Shown piece by piece: positions 40,500 through 49,105 of a DNA stretch of 64,000 nucleotides. This DNA comes from Variovorax sp. WDL1 (GTDB lineage Bacteria; Pseudomonadota; Gammaproteobacteria; Burkholderiales; Burkholderiaceae_C): positions 35,718-99,717 of the forward strand of contig NZ_LMTS01000087.1 in the NCBI RefSeq assembly GCF_001541225.1. Direction: 5' to 3'. The notes under the pieces were generated by a model. The model had not been told where the DNA came from. It searched no databases and worked only from the letters and a program-made list of their open reading frames with translations. A program made the position numbers and the translations under genes. How positions within the stretch are numbered: position 1 is the stretch's first letter; every line of letters starts with the position of its first letter.

Positions 40500-41648
40500 A
40501 TGTCCAAGACCGATACGCTCCTTCGCGCCGAGAACCTGCGTCTGCGCGGCGCCCTTCAGCAAATTGCTGCCATCGAGAACGAGATGGTCGGAGGAGACTG
40601 GGATGAAATCGACCACGCGCGCACTGTGGCGCTCGACGCGCTGAACACGCCTCCCGTCACGTTCGACCAGGTGCCCACGAAGTTCATCGACCGGTTCCAG
40701 GAGGTCCTGACGCTGCTGGCCGGCGGCAAGGCCCCCTCGCTCGAGCACTGCGACATGTGGCTGCGCAACATCCAGGCCGGCGCCGTCGACCCCCTGCAGG
40801 AGTGGGCTGCCAACAATGTCGTGCTTCCCTGGGCCCAGGGCATCGGCGCCATCGACGCGGCCCGCACGCTCGCGGAGCAGCCGGAGGAGGGTGTGGAGCA
40901 CGAGTCTTTCGAAGAAGCCTATCCCTCAGAGGTCGAGGTCACCGAGTTGGATGCTGAAGCGCAGGCTGCGGAAACCGACGACGAGTGGCTGGCGCGCATG
41001 CACGTTGCCATCAAGCAGTTCCACACCCACGACTTCGGCTCCGGCCCGCAGCTGCACGCTGACTGCATCTCCGATGCGCTGCGCAAAGGCCTGGCGCGAA
41101 GTGCGGAACGCGCCAGCAATGCCGAAGGGGCAGACGGCGCGGCCGGTGCAGATTCGCTGGAGCAGAACGTTCGCTACCTCCTCGAGAGGTGCCCGTTCAC
41201 GGTGCGTGACCTCTCTGGCGAGCTCACGGGTGTTCGGGGTATCGAGTCCCTCACCGGCTCCCTGGCCATCACCTTCCTGGCCATGCAATCGCGCCTGACC
41301 GGCGCCGCGCAGCAGCAAGCGGCGACCACGGGACGTGGTCTGAGCGTCGACCTTCCCGAACGTGTCGCGGACGTTGTCGCCCAGACAGCTGGCATCTCCG
41401 GTGTCTTCACGCCGCAGTTCTACCGGTTCGCGCAGGACTTGAAGGACGAGGTCCTGGCACGGGTTCCGAGCTCGGCGTTGGCCACGGGCGGACAGTCGCA
41501 GGCGGCCCAAACCCTGCACGAATTCAAGAATTTCCACCGCAACCTCTGCATGCGCTTCGACTACGTTCACGACGAGCGGGATTGGAAGCGCGACCAGGCC
41601 TCCCTCGAAGAGCACATCGCGGCGCGGTTCACTCGTAGCCCGGCGTGA
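40500..41648 (+). CDS. Hypothetical protein, 382 aa
   Basis: A 382-residue acidic, mostly helical protein. The first 30 residues (TDTLLRAENLRLRGALQQIA) look like a short coiled coil. Later segments are LLERCPFTVRDLSGELTGVR and FKNFHRNLCMRFDYVHDERD. No signal peptide, membrane helix or known motif. It is the first of three tightly packed genes, since the next starts at a GTG overlapping its stop by four bases. No family recognised. Confidence 0.65.
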   Translation: MSKTDTLLRAENLRLRGALQQIAAIENEMVGGDWDEIDHARTVALDALNTPPVTFDQVPTKFIDRFQEVLTLLAGGKAPSLEHCDMWLRNIQAGAVDPLQEWAANNVVLPWAQGIGAIDAARTLAEQPEEGVEHESFEEAYPSEVEVTELDAEAQAAETDDEWLARMHVAIKQFHTHDFGSGPQLHADCISDALRKGLARSAERASNAEGADGAAGADSLEQNVRYLLERCPFTVRDLSGELTGVRGIESLTGSLAITFLAMQSRLTGAAQQQAATTGRGLSVDLPERVADVVAQTAGISGVFTPQFYRFAQDLKDEVLARVPSSALATGGQSQAAQTLHEFKNFHRNLCMRFDYVHDERDWKRDQASLEEHIAARFTRSPA

Positions 41649-41857
41649 GTGCGGCGCAACCACCTGGCCCATGGGGCGCGCATCCGGTGAGCAAGTCATG
41701 GTGTGTCTGGCGCGAGTGGCCCTGTGGCAGGGTTGAGTACCTGCTCCGAGCCGACGGGCAGATGCGCCGGTTTCGTTCCGAAGAAGGTGCATGCGCCACC
41801 ATTGCCAAATCATCAGTTGCTATCAACGGCGCCTCAGGCGCGGCACCCAAGGATTAA
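41645..41857 (+). CDS. Hypothetical small protein, 70 aa
   Basis: A 70-residue protein beginning at GTG, overlapping the previous stop (GTGA). Its centre SWCVWREWPCGRVEYLLRAD, with two Cys and three Trp, looks like a compact beta hairpin with a possible metal or disulfide. It is followed after four bases by the next ATG. Expression depends on coupling with its neighbours. Function unknown. Confidence 0.55.
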   Translation: MSAAQPPGPWGAHPVSKSWCVWREWPCGRVEYLLRADGQMRRFRSEEGACATIAKSSVAINGASGAAPKD

Positions 41858-41861
41858 ATAC

Positions 41862-42404
41862 ATGGCCAACCACATCGAGAACCTTCTCGAGATACTGGAC
41901 GAAATAAAGGAGCATGGGCTCTCCTGGGACGACCGGTACGACGCCGTCATGGACAAGGCGCGTCAGGCGAGCAAAGGGGCGGGAGGCCGGGGGCCTGCCA
42001 GCAAGCTGGAGGCCGAAGAGACCGCGGTGGTTCCGGAGGACGTGGTTCGGCACATCTTCACCCTGGCCGAGCGCTGGGCCGACGCTCGCGTCGATGCCAT
42101 CCGCAAGCGGGCCTGGGGCCCCGAGGTGCGCAAGGCGCAGGATGCCTTGTGGGAGTTCTGCAGAGGCCTGGGCAAACAAGCCTCCGCTGCAGCGCCGGCG
42201 CCCGGCTCCGACCCGGTGCCTGGCGGCCAAGTCATGATGTCGATGCAGCCTGAGCTCGAGCTGGGCTGGGTCCGCTACGAAAAGGCGCGCAAGCTCAATC
42301 CCCAGCAGTGGGCGGACCTTCATGCCCGCAACCTGGCGGGCGAGAACTTTGACGACATGGTTGACGCCCTGCCCGTGCCCTCGACCCCGCGACCTGAAGG
42401 CTGA
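41862..42404 (+). CDS. Hypothetical helical protein, 180 aa
   Basis: A 180-residue acidic, mainly helical protein (HIENLLEILDEIKEHGLSWD; HIFTLAERWADARVDAIRKR), with an Ala/Pro linker and a C-terminal LNPQQWADLHARNLAGENFD. I chose the ATG four bases after the stop of the 70-aa gene; the upstream extension is low-complexity. The 325-bp gap after it is C-rich and shows no gene. No family recognised. Confidence 0.65.
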   Translation: MANHIENLLEILDEIKEHGLSWDDRYDAVMDKARQASKGAGGRGPASKLEAEETAVVPEDVVRHIFTLAERWADARVDAIRKRAWGPEVRKAQDALWEFCRGLGKQASAAAPAPGSDPVPGGQVMMSMQPELELGWVRYEKARKLNPQQWADLHARNLAGENFDDMVDALPVPSTPRPEG

Positions 42405-42729
42405 GGCCTTGTTCCCTGCGTGCCGGCCGAAGTGCTCGCGCGCCCTCGAAGACCGAAAAACCAATGCTCAGACGACCTGGTACCGCTGACGCAAGCCTTC
42501 GGCACCGTGAACTCCTCGGCTTCCCTTGGTGAGCTGGACCGCAAGCCCAACGAGGTATCCCATGGGTGCGTCTCGTTGCGCCATACGTGCCGTATCGCAG
42601 CCCGCCCCCTCGAACACTCTGCAACCGTGACCCTGATGCGACGACCCGGACGATGGAGAACCTGTGGCCTGAATGCGTCCGCGCCGCGAAGAAGCCGTTT
42701 CCGACGCTTGAATATCTCTGAACCCCATC

Positions 42730-42990
42730 ATGCCTGACAGCAAATTCATCGTGAGCTTCGTGCTGCTGGCCTTCGTGGTCCTGGCGCAAAACGCTGCAAC
42801 CCTTGCGGGGGCCACCCTCATTGGCGAACTCGGGCCACAGACCGCAGCCGCTGCAAAGACCCTCAACCTGGTCCTCTCCATCGCTTGCATCGGGGCCGCC
42901 ACGCAATTCTTCTTTCCTCACTGGTGGGGCGAAGGAAACGAGGAATTTCGCCGTGAGCTCGAGGAGCGCGAGCGCAACCGTCGGGATTGA
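42730..42990 (+). CDS. Two-helix membrane protein, 86 aa
   Basis: An 86-residue inner-membrane protein with hydrophobic stretches at about residues 5-28 and 43-63 and a charged tail GEGNEEFRRELEERERNR. The FPHWWGEGNEEF junction resembles the end of the 37-residue microprotein at 24072, suggesting a shared functional tail. Function unknown. The 258 bp to the next gene contain no other convincing frame. Confidence 0.65.
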   Translation: MPDSKFIVSFVLLAFVVLAQNAATLAGATLIGELGPQTAAAAKTLNLVLSIACIGAATQFFFPHWWGEGNEEFRRELEERERNRRD

Positions 42991-43249
42991 CGACGAGCCC
43001 CGCAATCAGTGGGCGGACAGCGCACGATGCGGACAAATGAAAGGCGCTACCTGGCCGACGTCCCTGCCAGCGCGGGTAGACGCAGCCGAGGACGCCGACA
43101 AGGAAGTGACGCGCGAGCCCTCAAGGCCGGCGGCCCCCGGCCGGGACAGGCGCGAACCCGGCTTCCAGGACGCGGAAGTCAGGTGCTTGGTGACGCAGGG
43201 AGGGCTCGGCTGCACAATGCGACCACCACAGGCAAAGCAGGAGGGCGCC

Positions 43250-44200
43250 ATGCCGAAAGCCACAGTCCTCAGAACGCGTTTTCGCTGCCTGGCCGCCTCT
43301 ATGCTTTTGGGAGCCGCCGGCTCCGGCTGTCTGGCAGACATCGGCAAGCACCCAGAGGCGAGCCTTGAAGTACAGGTCTACCGGGCGCTGGAGAAGGAGT
43401 TCCTGCAAAGTGCGTCAGGCAAAACGCTGCTTGAAGAACTTGCAAAGACCCGGTGTGCCCGCTCACCGGTAAGCGCCTATAACTATGCGCCAACCGAATC
43501 GGACACACGCGTGCGAGAGATGGACGCTGCTGCGGGCAAGGCTTTGCCTTGCAACCAGCATCTGTATGGCGTGTGCGGCTATGCGAACATCACGGGGCCC
43601 AGGCCTTTTAGCTCCACCTGGGCTAGCACGATGAAGGGCGTGGCTTTCCGCTTGTACATGGTTGAGCTCGTCCGGATGACGGGCATGCAAGTTCCGGAGC
43701 TTGAGAGGGCATTGCAGGCCTTGGCAGAAAGGGACGTTCAGGACATCGCCGCGAGGTTGAGCGGCACTGAGGCCGACCCAAAGGCTGCGGCGTTCAAGGG
43801 TCTCTACCGCGAAGGTGATTACGGTGAGCTTGAGGCTTCGCTTGCGAAGAAATGGAACGGGCTGGTTCTGGCGCTCCCGGAGAGCCGTCGCCACGAGGTT
43901 CCGCTCCTGCTGTTTGGCGGCGGCATGTGCCACTTTCTGCTCGGCGACCCATTTGAGGTCAGGACAGAGCCGTCCGGGGCAACGGTGAGCTTGATTCTCG
44001 ATTTCGACTGGCTGTTATGCCAGGCACTCGGGCGCGACCCGTGGAATCAATCCGACTGCCCCGGCTGGTTCGTGCTTGCATCTCCGGGGCATCGACTGCT
44101 GGGAACCTACCGCTACGAAGCCAAATGGCCGGGACGACCCGTGTCGCGGAACACAATTCGAACCGAAGGCGCGGTGGGGAAAGTCCTTGTACTGCGATGA
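43250..44200 (+). CDS. Lipoprotein, paralog of the one at 35138
   Basis: A 316-residue lipoprotein. GGAGGG sits five bases before the ATG, which makes this start preferable to the long upstream extension of the frame. The lipobox GSGC places the lipid-bearing Cys at about residue 27, followed by LADIGKHPEASLEVQVYRAL. It keeps FDWLLCQALGRDPWNQSDCP and LLGTYRYEAKWPG from its paralog. Both probably act in the envelope. The two copies flank an 8-kb block of hypothetical genes. No family recognised. Confidence 0.8.
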   Translation: MPKATVLRTRFRCLAASMLLGAAGSGCLADIGKHPEASLEVQVYRALEKEFLQSASGKTLLEELAKTRCARSPVSAYNYAPTESDTRVREMDAAAGKALPCNQHLYGVCGYANITGPRPFSSTWASTMKGVAFRLYMVELVRMTGMQVPELERALQALAERDVQDIAARLSGTEADPKAAAFKGLYREGDYGELEASLAKKWNGLVLALPESRRHEVPLLLFGGGMCHFLLGDPFEVRTEPSGATVSLILDFDWLLCQALGRDPWNQSDCPGWFVLASPGHRLLGTYRYEAKWPGRPVSRNTIRTEGAVGKVLVLR

Positions 44201-44329
44201 CGCACCGCACCGAGGAGAGTTGGTTCACGGTTTGGGGCACCTCACGGGTAGCGCTCTAGCGCCGGTCGCCCGTCTATGGACACAGCGGCGTGACCTGACA
44301 CTCCGCGTCGGACTGCGCAGTGCGAAGCG

Positions 44330-44671
44330 TCAGCTGGTGGCAGCTGGCGTCGTTTGAGGCCTGCGTGGTCGGCGCGCAGCCGACGGCTCAAGACCCAGGT
44401 CCTGCAGCTTCCGGCCGAGTACGTCATCCTTTGCAACCAGGTCAAGGTCCTTCTCCAGGCGTAGCACACGCAACGCTCGAAGATAGGTTCCCAGGGCGAT
44501 GTTCGGTTCGCCTTTCTCCAGCCGATGTAGTGTGTCGCGCGAAACTCCCACGCGCTCTGCCATTTGGACGGCCGAAATCTTGCGGCGTAGGCGCGCCATG
44601 CGCAGACGGTCGCCAAGCGCCTCCATCTGGCGAGCTACAGAGGGAAACGGTCGTTGGAAGGTTCTGCTCAT
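44330..44671 (-). CDS. HipB-like XRE-family HTH regulator
   Basis: A 113-residue DNA-binding protein with an XRE helix-turn-helix (LRMARLRRKISAVQMAERVG then VSRDTLHRLEKGEPNIALGT) at about residues 22-70, and a short tail. It resembles HipB antitoxin regulators, but no hipA follows: 130 bp downstream the convergent lipoprotein gene ends. A pair of perfect 9-bp inverted sites precedes its ATG, so it probably represses itself. Either an orphan antitoxin or a regulator of the divergent 136-aa gene. Confidence 0.8.
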   Translation of the reverse strand: MSRTFQRPFPSVARQMEALGDRLRMARLRRKISAVQMAERVGVSRDTLHRLEKGEPNIALGTYLRALRVLRLEKDLDLVAKDDVLGRKLQDLGLEPSAARRPRRPQTTPAATS

Positions 44672-44674
44672 GGT

Positions 44675-44721
44675 GTCCGATACTTCAGGCTCAAAGCTGT
44701 AATCTGACGATAGTATCGGAC
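44675..44721. promoter_or_regulatory. Operator pair GTCCGATAC ... GTATCGGAC
   Basis: Perfect 9-bp inverted sites at 44675-44683 and 44713-44721, 29 bp apart, between the HTH gene and the divergent 136-aa gene. Likely binding sites of the HTH protein. Confidence 0.65.
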
Positions 44722-44755
44722 GTCGACCGGCTTAGAGCAGGGCTTTCCCGCTAAA

Positions 44756-44777
44756 TTGCCTCCCTAGACGGAGGCAA
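44756..44777 (+). promoter_or_regulatory. Hairpin covering ribosome site and start codon
   Basis: TTGCCTCC/GGAGGCAA 8-bp arms around CTAGAC. The right arm contains the GGAGG ribosome site and the A of the ATG at 44777. GCTAAAT just upstream may be a -10, in which case the palindrome might instead be an operator. Confidence 0.5.
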
Positions 44778-45187
44778 TGCGTGTCTTCATCTACCTCAAT
44801 CTCCACCGGCGGTGCCTCTCCGTGCGCAGCGAGGACCGTGAGACCCGTGGCCGCGTCATCGCCCACGTCGACGCTGTCGAGCTGGAGAACGCGTCTTTCG
44901 TGGTCTCGCAGGCCGGCCGGCAGCGCGCCCTGCGAGAGAAGCGCAAGAACGTCCACGCGGGCATCCGCGGTGAGCTGGTGGGCTGGCTGGAGTCAGGCGC
45001 GAGCATTGCTGACAAGCGGCCCTGGCAGCAAAAGGTACGCAGGATGCGCGGGGTCGGCGTGACCTACGACCCGTACCGCTACAGCACCTTCGTGGACCGA
45101 GCCACGCGAGAACCTGTTTTCAAGAGCGCGCGTGTGGTGGCACTGGGGAGCTCGGTCGTTGCCCGCAAGACACGCGTGCCGACCTGA
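44777..45187 (+). CDS. Hypothetical basic protein, 136 aa
   Basis: A 136-residue basic protein (QRALREKRKNVHAGIRGELV, GVTYDPYRYSTFVDRATREP). The N-terminus RVFIYLNLHRRCLSVRSEDR and the basic core resemble small phage- and plasmid-encoded proteins of unknown role, with a possible nucleic-acid-binding surface. Its ribosome site and start codon lie in a perfect hairpin, and it is divergent from the HipB-like regulator, which may control it. Function unknown. Confidence 0.7.
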   Translation: MRVFIYLNLHRRCLSVRSEDRETRGRVIAHVDAVELENASFVVSQAGRQRALREKRKNVHAGIRGELVGWLESGASIADKRPWQQKVRRMRGVGVTYDPYRYSTFVDRATREPVFKSARVVALGSSVVARKTRVPT

Positions 45188-45265
45188 CTGGGCTCACGGC
45201 GGGCGAAGCGATAGTGCGAGGCTACTTCCCGCTTGCGCCCTCGTATTGTGGTGCGCAACCATCGA

Positions 45266-45279
45266 AAGAACATGTTCTT
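45266..45279. promoter_or_regulatory. Palindrome AAGAACATGTTCTT upstream of hsd locus
   Basis: A perfect 14-bp palindrome about 80 bp before the ribbon-helix-helix gene. It shares AGAACA(A/T)GTTCT with the palindrome at 31034. A GTATAGC element at 45318-45324 may be the -10. Confidence 0.4.
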
Positions 45280-45361
45280 CGGAGTCGCCGCTTGTGACAC
45301 TGCTCGACGACTGGTAACGTATAGCGGTTTGCGGTATCTAAGCAAGCGGCCTCTACCTCTC

Positions 45362-45571
45362 ATGCCCCGCCCGCTCCGAAAGACCTCGGCCACGTCGCTG
45401 AAGCTCACCCCCGAGGTTCGCGACCTCTGGGAGCAATGTGCGGCGGCGGAGAGCCGCAGTTTGACCAACATGTTTGAGGTCCTGGTGCGCGAGCATGCCA
45501 AGAGGTTGCATCTTGCACCCGCGCCGGCTCCCCCAGCGTCCGCCAAGAAAACCAAGCCGTCCAAGAACTAA
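45362..45571 (+). CDS. Ribbon-helix-helix-like small protein
   Basis: A 69-residue protein: MPRPLRKTSATSLKLTPEVR then DLWEQCAAAESRSLTNMFEV, the strand-helix-helix layout of MetJ/Arc-type DNA-binding proteins, followed by a Pro/Ala/Lys tail. It ends 15 bp before hsdM and is probably co-transcribed with it, so it may regulate the restriction system. The ATG is chosen because the fold starts there; the frame extends upstream without a sensible start. Confidence 0.65.
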   Translation: MPRPLRKTSATSLKLTPEVRDLWEQCAAAESRSLTNMFEVLVREHAKRLHLAPAPAPPASAKKTKPSKN

Positions 45572-45585
45572 CAGGGAACCAGCTC

Positions 45586-47397
45586 ATGGCCCAGAATTTT
45601 TCCGAACTCGCGAACTTCCTCTGGTCGGTCGCCGACCTCCTGCGCGGCGACTACAAGCAGGCGGACTATGGCAAGGTCATCCTCCCGTTCACCCTGTTGC
45701 GCCGCCTGGACTGCGTGTTGGAGAGCACGAAGGAGGATGTGCTCGCCGAGTCCAAGAAGCGCAAGGATACTGGCATCAACCTCGACCCCTTTCTCAAGCG
45801 CAAGAGCAAGCAGGCCTTCTACAACGTCAGCCCGTTTACCTTGCCGGGCCTGCTCGCTGACCAGAAGCACATTCGCCAGAACCTGGTGGCCTACCTGGGC
45901 GACTTCTCGGAAGACGCGCGCGACGTGTTCGAGCGCTTCAAGTTCACCGAGCGAGTGGCGGAGCTAGAGGAGAAGAACCTCCTGTTCCAACTGGTGCAGA
46001 AGTTCGCCAACGTCGACCTCCATCCGGACGTGGTGCCTAACGAGACCATGGGCCTCGTCTTCGAGGAGCTGATTCGGAAGTTCGCGGAAGCCTCGAACGA
46101 GACGGCCGGCGAGCACTTCACACCCCGAGAAGTCATCCACCTCATCGTGCAATGCCTCTTCGCGGGTGATGACGAAGCGCTGGCCAAGCCGGGGGTGGTG
46201 CGTTCGATGTACGACCCTACTGCTGGCACCGGCGGCATCCTGTCGGTGGGCGAGGCCGTCGCGCGCTCAATCAACAACTCTGCCGTCATCCGCCTGTTTG
46301 GCCAGGAGCTGAACGACGAGTCGTACGCCATCTGCAAGGCGGACATGCTCATCAAGGGCCAGGACCCGAAGAACATCGTCCGCGGCAACACGCTGTCGGC
46401 CGATGGCTTCGCTGGCGACAAGTTCGACTACGGGGCTGCGAACCCGCCATTCGGGGTGGACTGGAAGAAGGTCCAGGACGTCGTGAAGGCCGAGCACGAG
46501 AAAAAGGGATATGCCGGCCGTTTCGGGCCTGGCCTGCCGCGCGTCTCGGACGGCTCGTTGCTCTTCCTCATGCACCTGATTTCGAAGATGCGCCCTGCTG
46601 CCGACGGCGGCGGTCGCATCGGCATCGTCCTGAACGGCTCACCGCTGTTCACGGGCGATGCCGGGTCTGGCGAATCAGAAATTCGCCGGTGGATTCTCGA
46701 AAACGACCTCTTGGAGGCAATCATCGCGCTGCCTAACGACCTGTTCTACAACACCGGCATCGCGACCTACATCTGGCTGCTGTCAAACCACAAAGGCGCT
46801 GAGCGCAGGGGCAAGGTACAGCTCATCGATGCGACGCGCATGTACAAGAGGATGAAGAGCCTTGGCAACAAGCGCGTGTTCATCACCGACGAACAGGTCG
46901 AGGAAATCGTGAAGGTCTACGCGGGCGCTGTCGACCAGGCCACCTTCGCGGGTGAGTTCGCCGAGACGGGCAAGAACGGCAACGGGAGGGGTCAGGCCGA
47001 GCCGGCGCGCATTGTGTCGAAGGTCTTTGAAAACAAGTTTTTTGGATACCGCAAGGTCACCGTTGACCGACCGCCGCAGGAGGGCAAGGCGCCGCCCAAA
47101 CTCAAGAAGGGGCAGAAGCCGTACGACCCAGACCTGCGCGACACCGAGAACGTGCCGCTCTCCGAAGACGTCAAGGCATACATGGTGCGCGAGGTACTGC
47201 CGCACGTGCCCGACGCGTATGTTAACGAGGACGTCTGCGACGAAAAGGACGGCCAGGTCGGCAAGGTCGGCTATGAAATCAACTTCAACCGCTACTTTTA
47301 CGTGTACAAGCCGCCGCGCAAGCCGGCCGTCATCGCCAAGGAAATTGGCGAGATGGAGAAGCGGTTCATGGAGCTGATGAAGGGAGTGCTCGCTTGA
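45586..47397 (+). CDS. hsdM: Type I restriction-modification DNA methyltransferase subunit
   Basis: A 603-residue N6-adenine methyltransferase subunit. It has the HsdM N-terminal helical domain (FLWSVADLLRGDYKQADYGK), the SAM-binding DPTAGTGGIL at 210-219 and the catalytic NPPFG at 286-290. With HsdS it methylates the recognition sequence; with HsdR it forms the restriction complex. AACAGGGAACC precedes the ATG. The stop overlaps the TTG start of hsdS by four bases. Confidence 0.97.
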   Translation: MAQNFSELANFLWSVADLLRGDYKQADYGKVILPFTLLRRLDCVLESTKEDVLAESKKRKDTGINLDPFLKRKSKQAFYNVSPFTLPGLLADQKHIRQNLVAYLGDFSEDARDVFERFKFTERVAELEEKNLLFQLVQKFANVDLHPDVVPNETMGLVFEELIRKFAEASNETAGEHFTPREVIHLIVQCLFAGDDEALAKPGVVRSMYDPTAGTGGILSVGEAVARSINNSAVIRLFGQELNDESYAICKADMLIKGQDPKNIVRGNTLSADGFAGDKFDYGAANPPFGVDWKKVQDVVKAEHEKKGYAGRFGPGLPRVSDGSLLFLMHLISKMRPAADGGGRIGIVLNGSPLFTGDAGSGESEIRRWILENDLLEAIIALPNDLFYNTGIATYIWLLSNHKGAERRGKVQLIDATRMYKRMKSLGNKRVFITDEQVEEIVKVYAGAVDQATFAGEFAETGKNGNGRGQAEPARIVSKVFENKFFGYRKVTVDRPPQEGKAPPKLKKGQKPYDPDLRDTENVPLSEDVKAYMVREVLPHVPDAYVNEDVCDEKDGQVGKVGYEINFNRYFYVYKPPRKPAVIAKEIGEMEKRFMELMKGVLA

Positions 47398-48665
47398 GTA
47401 CCCTGACGCCCTTCGTTACGAAGCATCCAACCAAGCCGCTGAAGTTCCTTGCCGGCCTGAGAGGGACCAAGGTTGACAGCGTGCCCGCCGAGGGCGTTTA
47501 TGTCGGCCTAGAACAAATCGAATCTTGGACGGGCCGCTTATCCGGCATTGAGCTACAACAGCAGCCGGAAGGCAGTGCGAACGTATTCGAGCCAGGCGAC
47601 GTGCTCTTCGGAAAGCTTCGCCCCTATTTGGCCAAAGGGTGGGTGGCCGAAAGTCACGGATTCAGCACGACGGAGTGTCTGGTCCTGCGAACTGAGGGTG
47701 TAGACGCACGTTTTCTTAGGTATTGTCTTCTGTCCACGGAAAATATTTCCGCCATCGATGGTTCAACCTACGGGTCAAAGATGCCGCGAGCTGACTGGAG
47801 CTTCATCGGAAGCGTCAACTTTCCAGCACCCGCTCGCTCCGACCAAGTGCGCATCGCCAACTTCCTTGACGAAAAGACCGCGCGAATTGATGCGTTGATT
47901 GCAGAGAAAGAACAACTCCTGGTGTCACTTGACGATGCACTTGAGGCCTATGCGTTCGACTTCGCGAGCGAGGGACTTCAGCGCAAAGGAACTTCCAGTG
48001 GACGCAAGGAAGGCTGGCTCGCCCGCGTGCCAGCCCATTGGTCGACTCCGAAGCTGGGCTATTTCGCAGATGTTGGAAACGGCTGCACGCCGAAGAGAGA
48101 GGTGCAGAAGTACTGGTTGGACGGAACCATGCCTTGGGTCACCAGCACCGCCATCAACGACAGAGTCATCAAGGAGACGGCAGAGTGCGTGACCGACTGC
48201 GCCCTGTCCGAAACCGGACTCCGTGTGGTGCGGCCAGGAAGCGCCATAGTTGGCCTTATCGGCCAAGGACCAACGCGGGGCATGACCGCTCGGCTGGCGA
48301 TTCCGGCCACGGTGAGCCAGAACGTCGCATATGTGACCTCAAGGAGTCCCGAGGTTTCAGACGACTACCTGGTTGTCGTACTAACAGGGCTGTACACCGC
48401 ACTGCGCTACCTTAGTGACGGGAGCGGCGGTGCTCAAGGGGCGATGAACTGCGACACCCTGAGAGCCTTCCGAGTACCGATTGCGCCGCGAAGCGAACAA
48501 GACGCAATCGTGCAAGCGTTCATCGCAAAAAAGCACGCGATTGAAGGCTTGCAGGAACATGCCAGAGCGCATATCCAGCGCTTAAGCGAGTACCGCTCTT
48601 CGCTGATTTCCGCGGCGGTGACCGGCCTCCTGCAGGTCGGCACTGTGCTCAAGGGGGCTATCTGA
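47394..48665 (+). CDS. hsdS: Type I restriction-modification specificity subunit
   Basis: A 423-residue specificity subunit beginning at TTG that overlaps the hsdM stop. It has two target-recognition domains, each with an N-terminal recognition part (about 1-150 and 205-350), separated by conserved helical spacers (RIANFLDEKTARIDALIAEK, and later EQDAIVQAFIAKKHAIEGLQ). The two different domains read the two halves of an asymmetric target. The sequence of the target cannot be inferred. Confidence 0.95.
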   Translation: MSTLTPFVTKHPTKPLKFLAGLRGTKVDSVPAEGVYVGLEQIESWTGRLSGIELQQQPEGSANVFEPGDVLFGKLRPYLAKGWVAESHGFSTTECLVLRTEGVDARFLRYCLLSTENISAIDGSTYGSKMPRADWSFIGSVNFPAPARSDQVRIANFLDEKTARIDALIAEKEQLLVSLDDALEAYAFDFASEGLQRKGTSSGRKEGWLARVPAHWSTPKLGYFADVGNGCTPKREVQKYWLDGTMPWVTSTAINDRVIKETAECVTDCALSETGLRVVRPGSAIVGLIGQGPTRGMTARLAIPATVSQNVAYVTSRSPEVSDDYLVVVLTGLYTALRYLSDGSGGAQGAMNCDTLRAFRVPIAPRSEQDAIVQAFIAKKHAIEGLQEHARAHIQRLSEYRSSLISAAVTGLLQVGTVLKGAI

Positions 48666-48781
48666 TTCCCAAGCCGCTGCTGGACGTGAAGAGGCGGACC
48701 TTCTTGCCTTCGTTGAGCAGGAGGCCGGGGAGGGTCCTCAAATCACCGCTACTCTAGAGAACGACATCGCTGGAGAGGAAC

Positions 48782-49102
48782 GTGCACCACATCTTGAACA
48801 TCATGAACTATTTTGCTTCGCTGCGACCGGGTCGGCGCGACGACCCGCTGACTGCGGAGTGGAAGGGAAAACAGCTACGAGCATGGGCAAACCTCTTGAT
48901 TCTGCTCATCGGATTGGGGCTGAGCGCAGCTATGGCGAGCTTCCTTGACACGATGGATGGCAACCCCGGTCTGAGTACGATGTCCGAGCGGTGGCGCCCC
49001 GCAGTCTCGTGCATGGTCGCCGGAGGACTGGGACTCGTGCTCCTCTTCACCGTATGCTCCTGGGCGGTCGGTCGCTCGCTTCTTGAAGAAGCAGGGGATT
49101 GA
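48782..49102 (+). CDS. Two-helix membrane protein between hsdS and hsdR
   Basis: A 106-residue protein starting at GTG, with membrane helices at about residues 37-53 (NLLILLIGLGLSAAMASF) and 75-95. It ends one base before the hsdR GTG/ATG region, so it is in the same transcript. Standard type I loci do not need such a protein; it may be a guest gene, an immunity or anti-restriction factor, or a membrane anchor. Function unknown. Confidence 0.65.
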   Translation: MHHILNIMNYFASLRPGRRDDPLTAEWKGKQLRAWANLLILLIGLGLSAAMASFLDTMDGNPGLSTMSERWRPAVSCMVAGGLGLVLLFTVCSWAVGRSLLEEAGD

Positions 49103-49105
49103 GTG

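Noticed and set aside
44756..44777. Intrinsic terminator
   Set aside because: The stem has no T-tract and its right arm is the ribosome site of the next gene.
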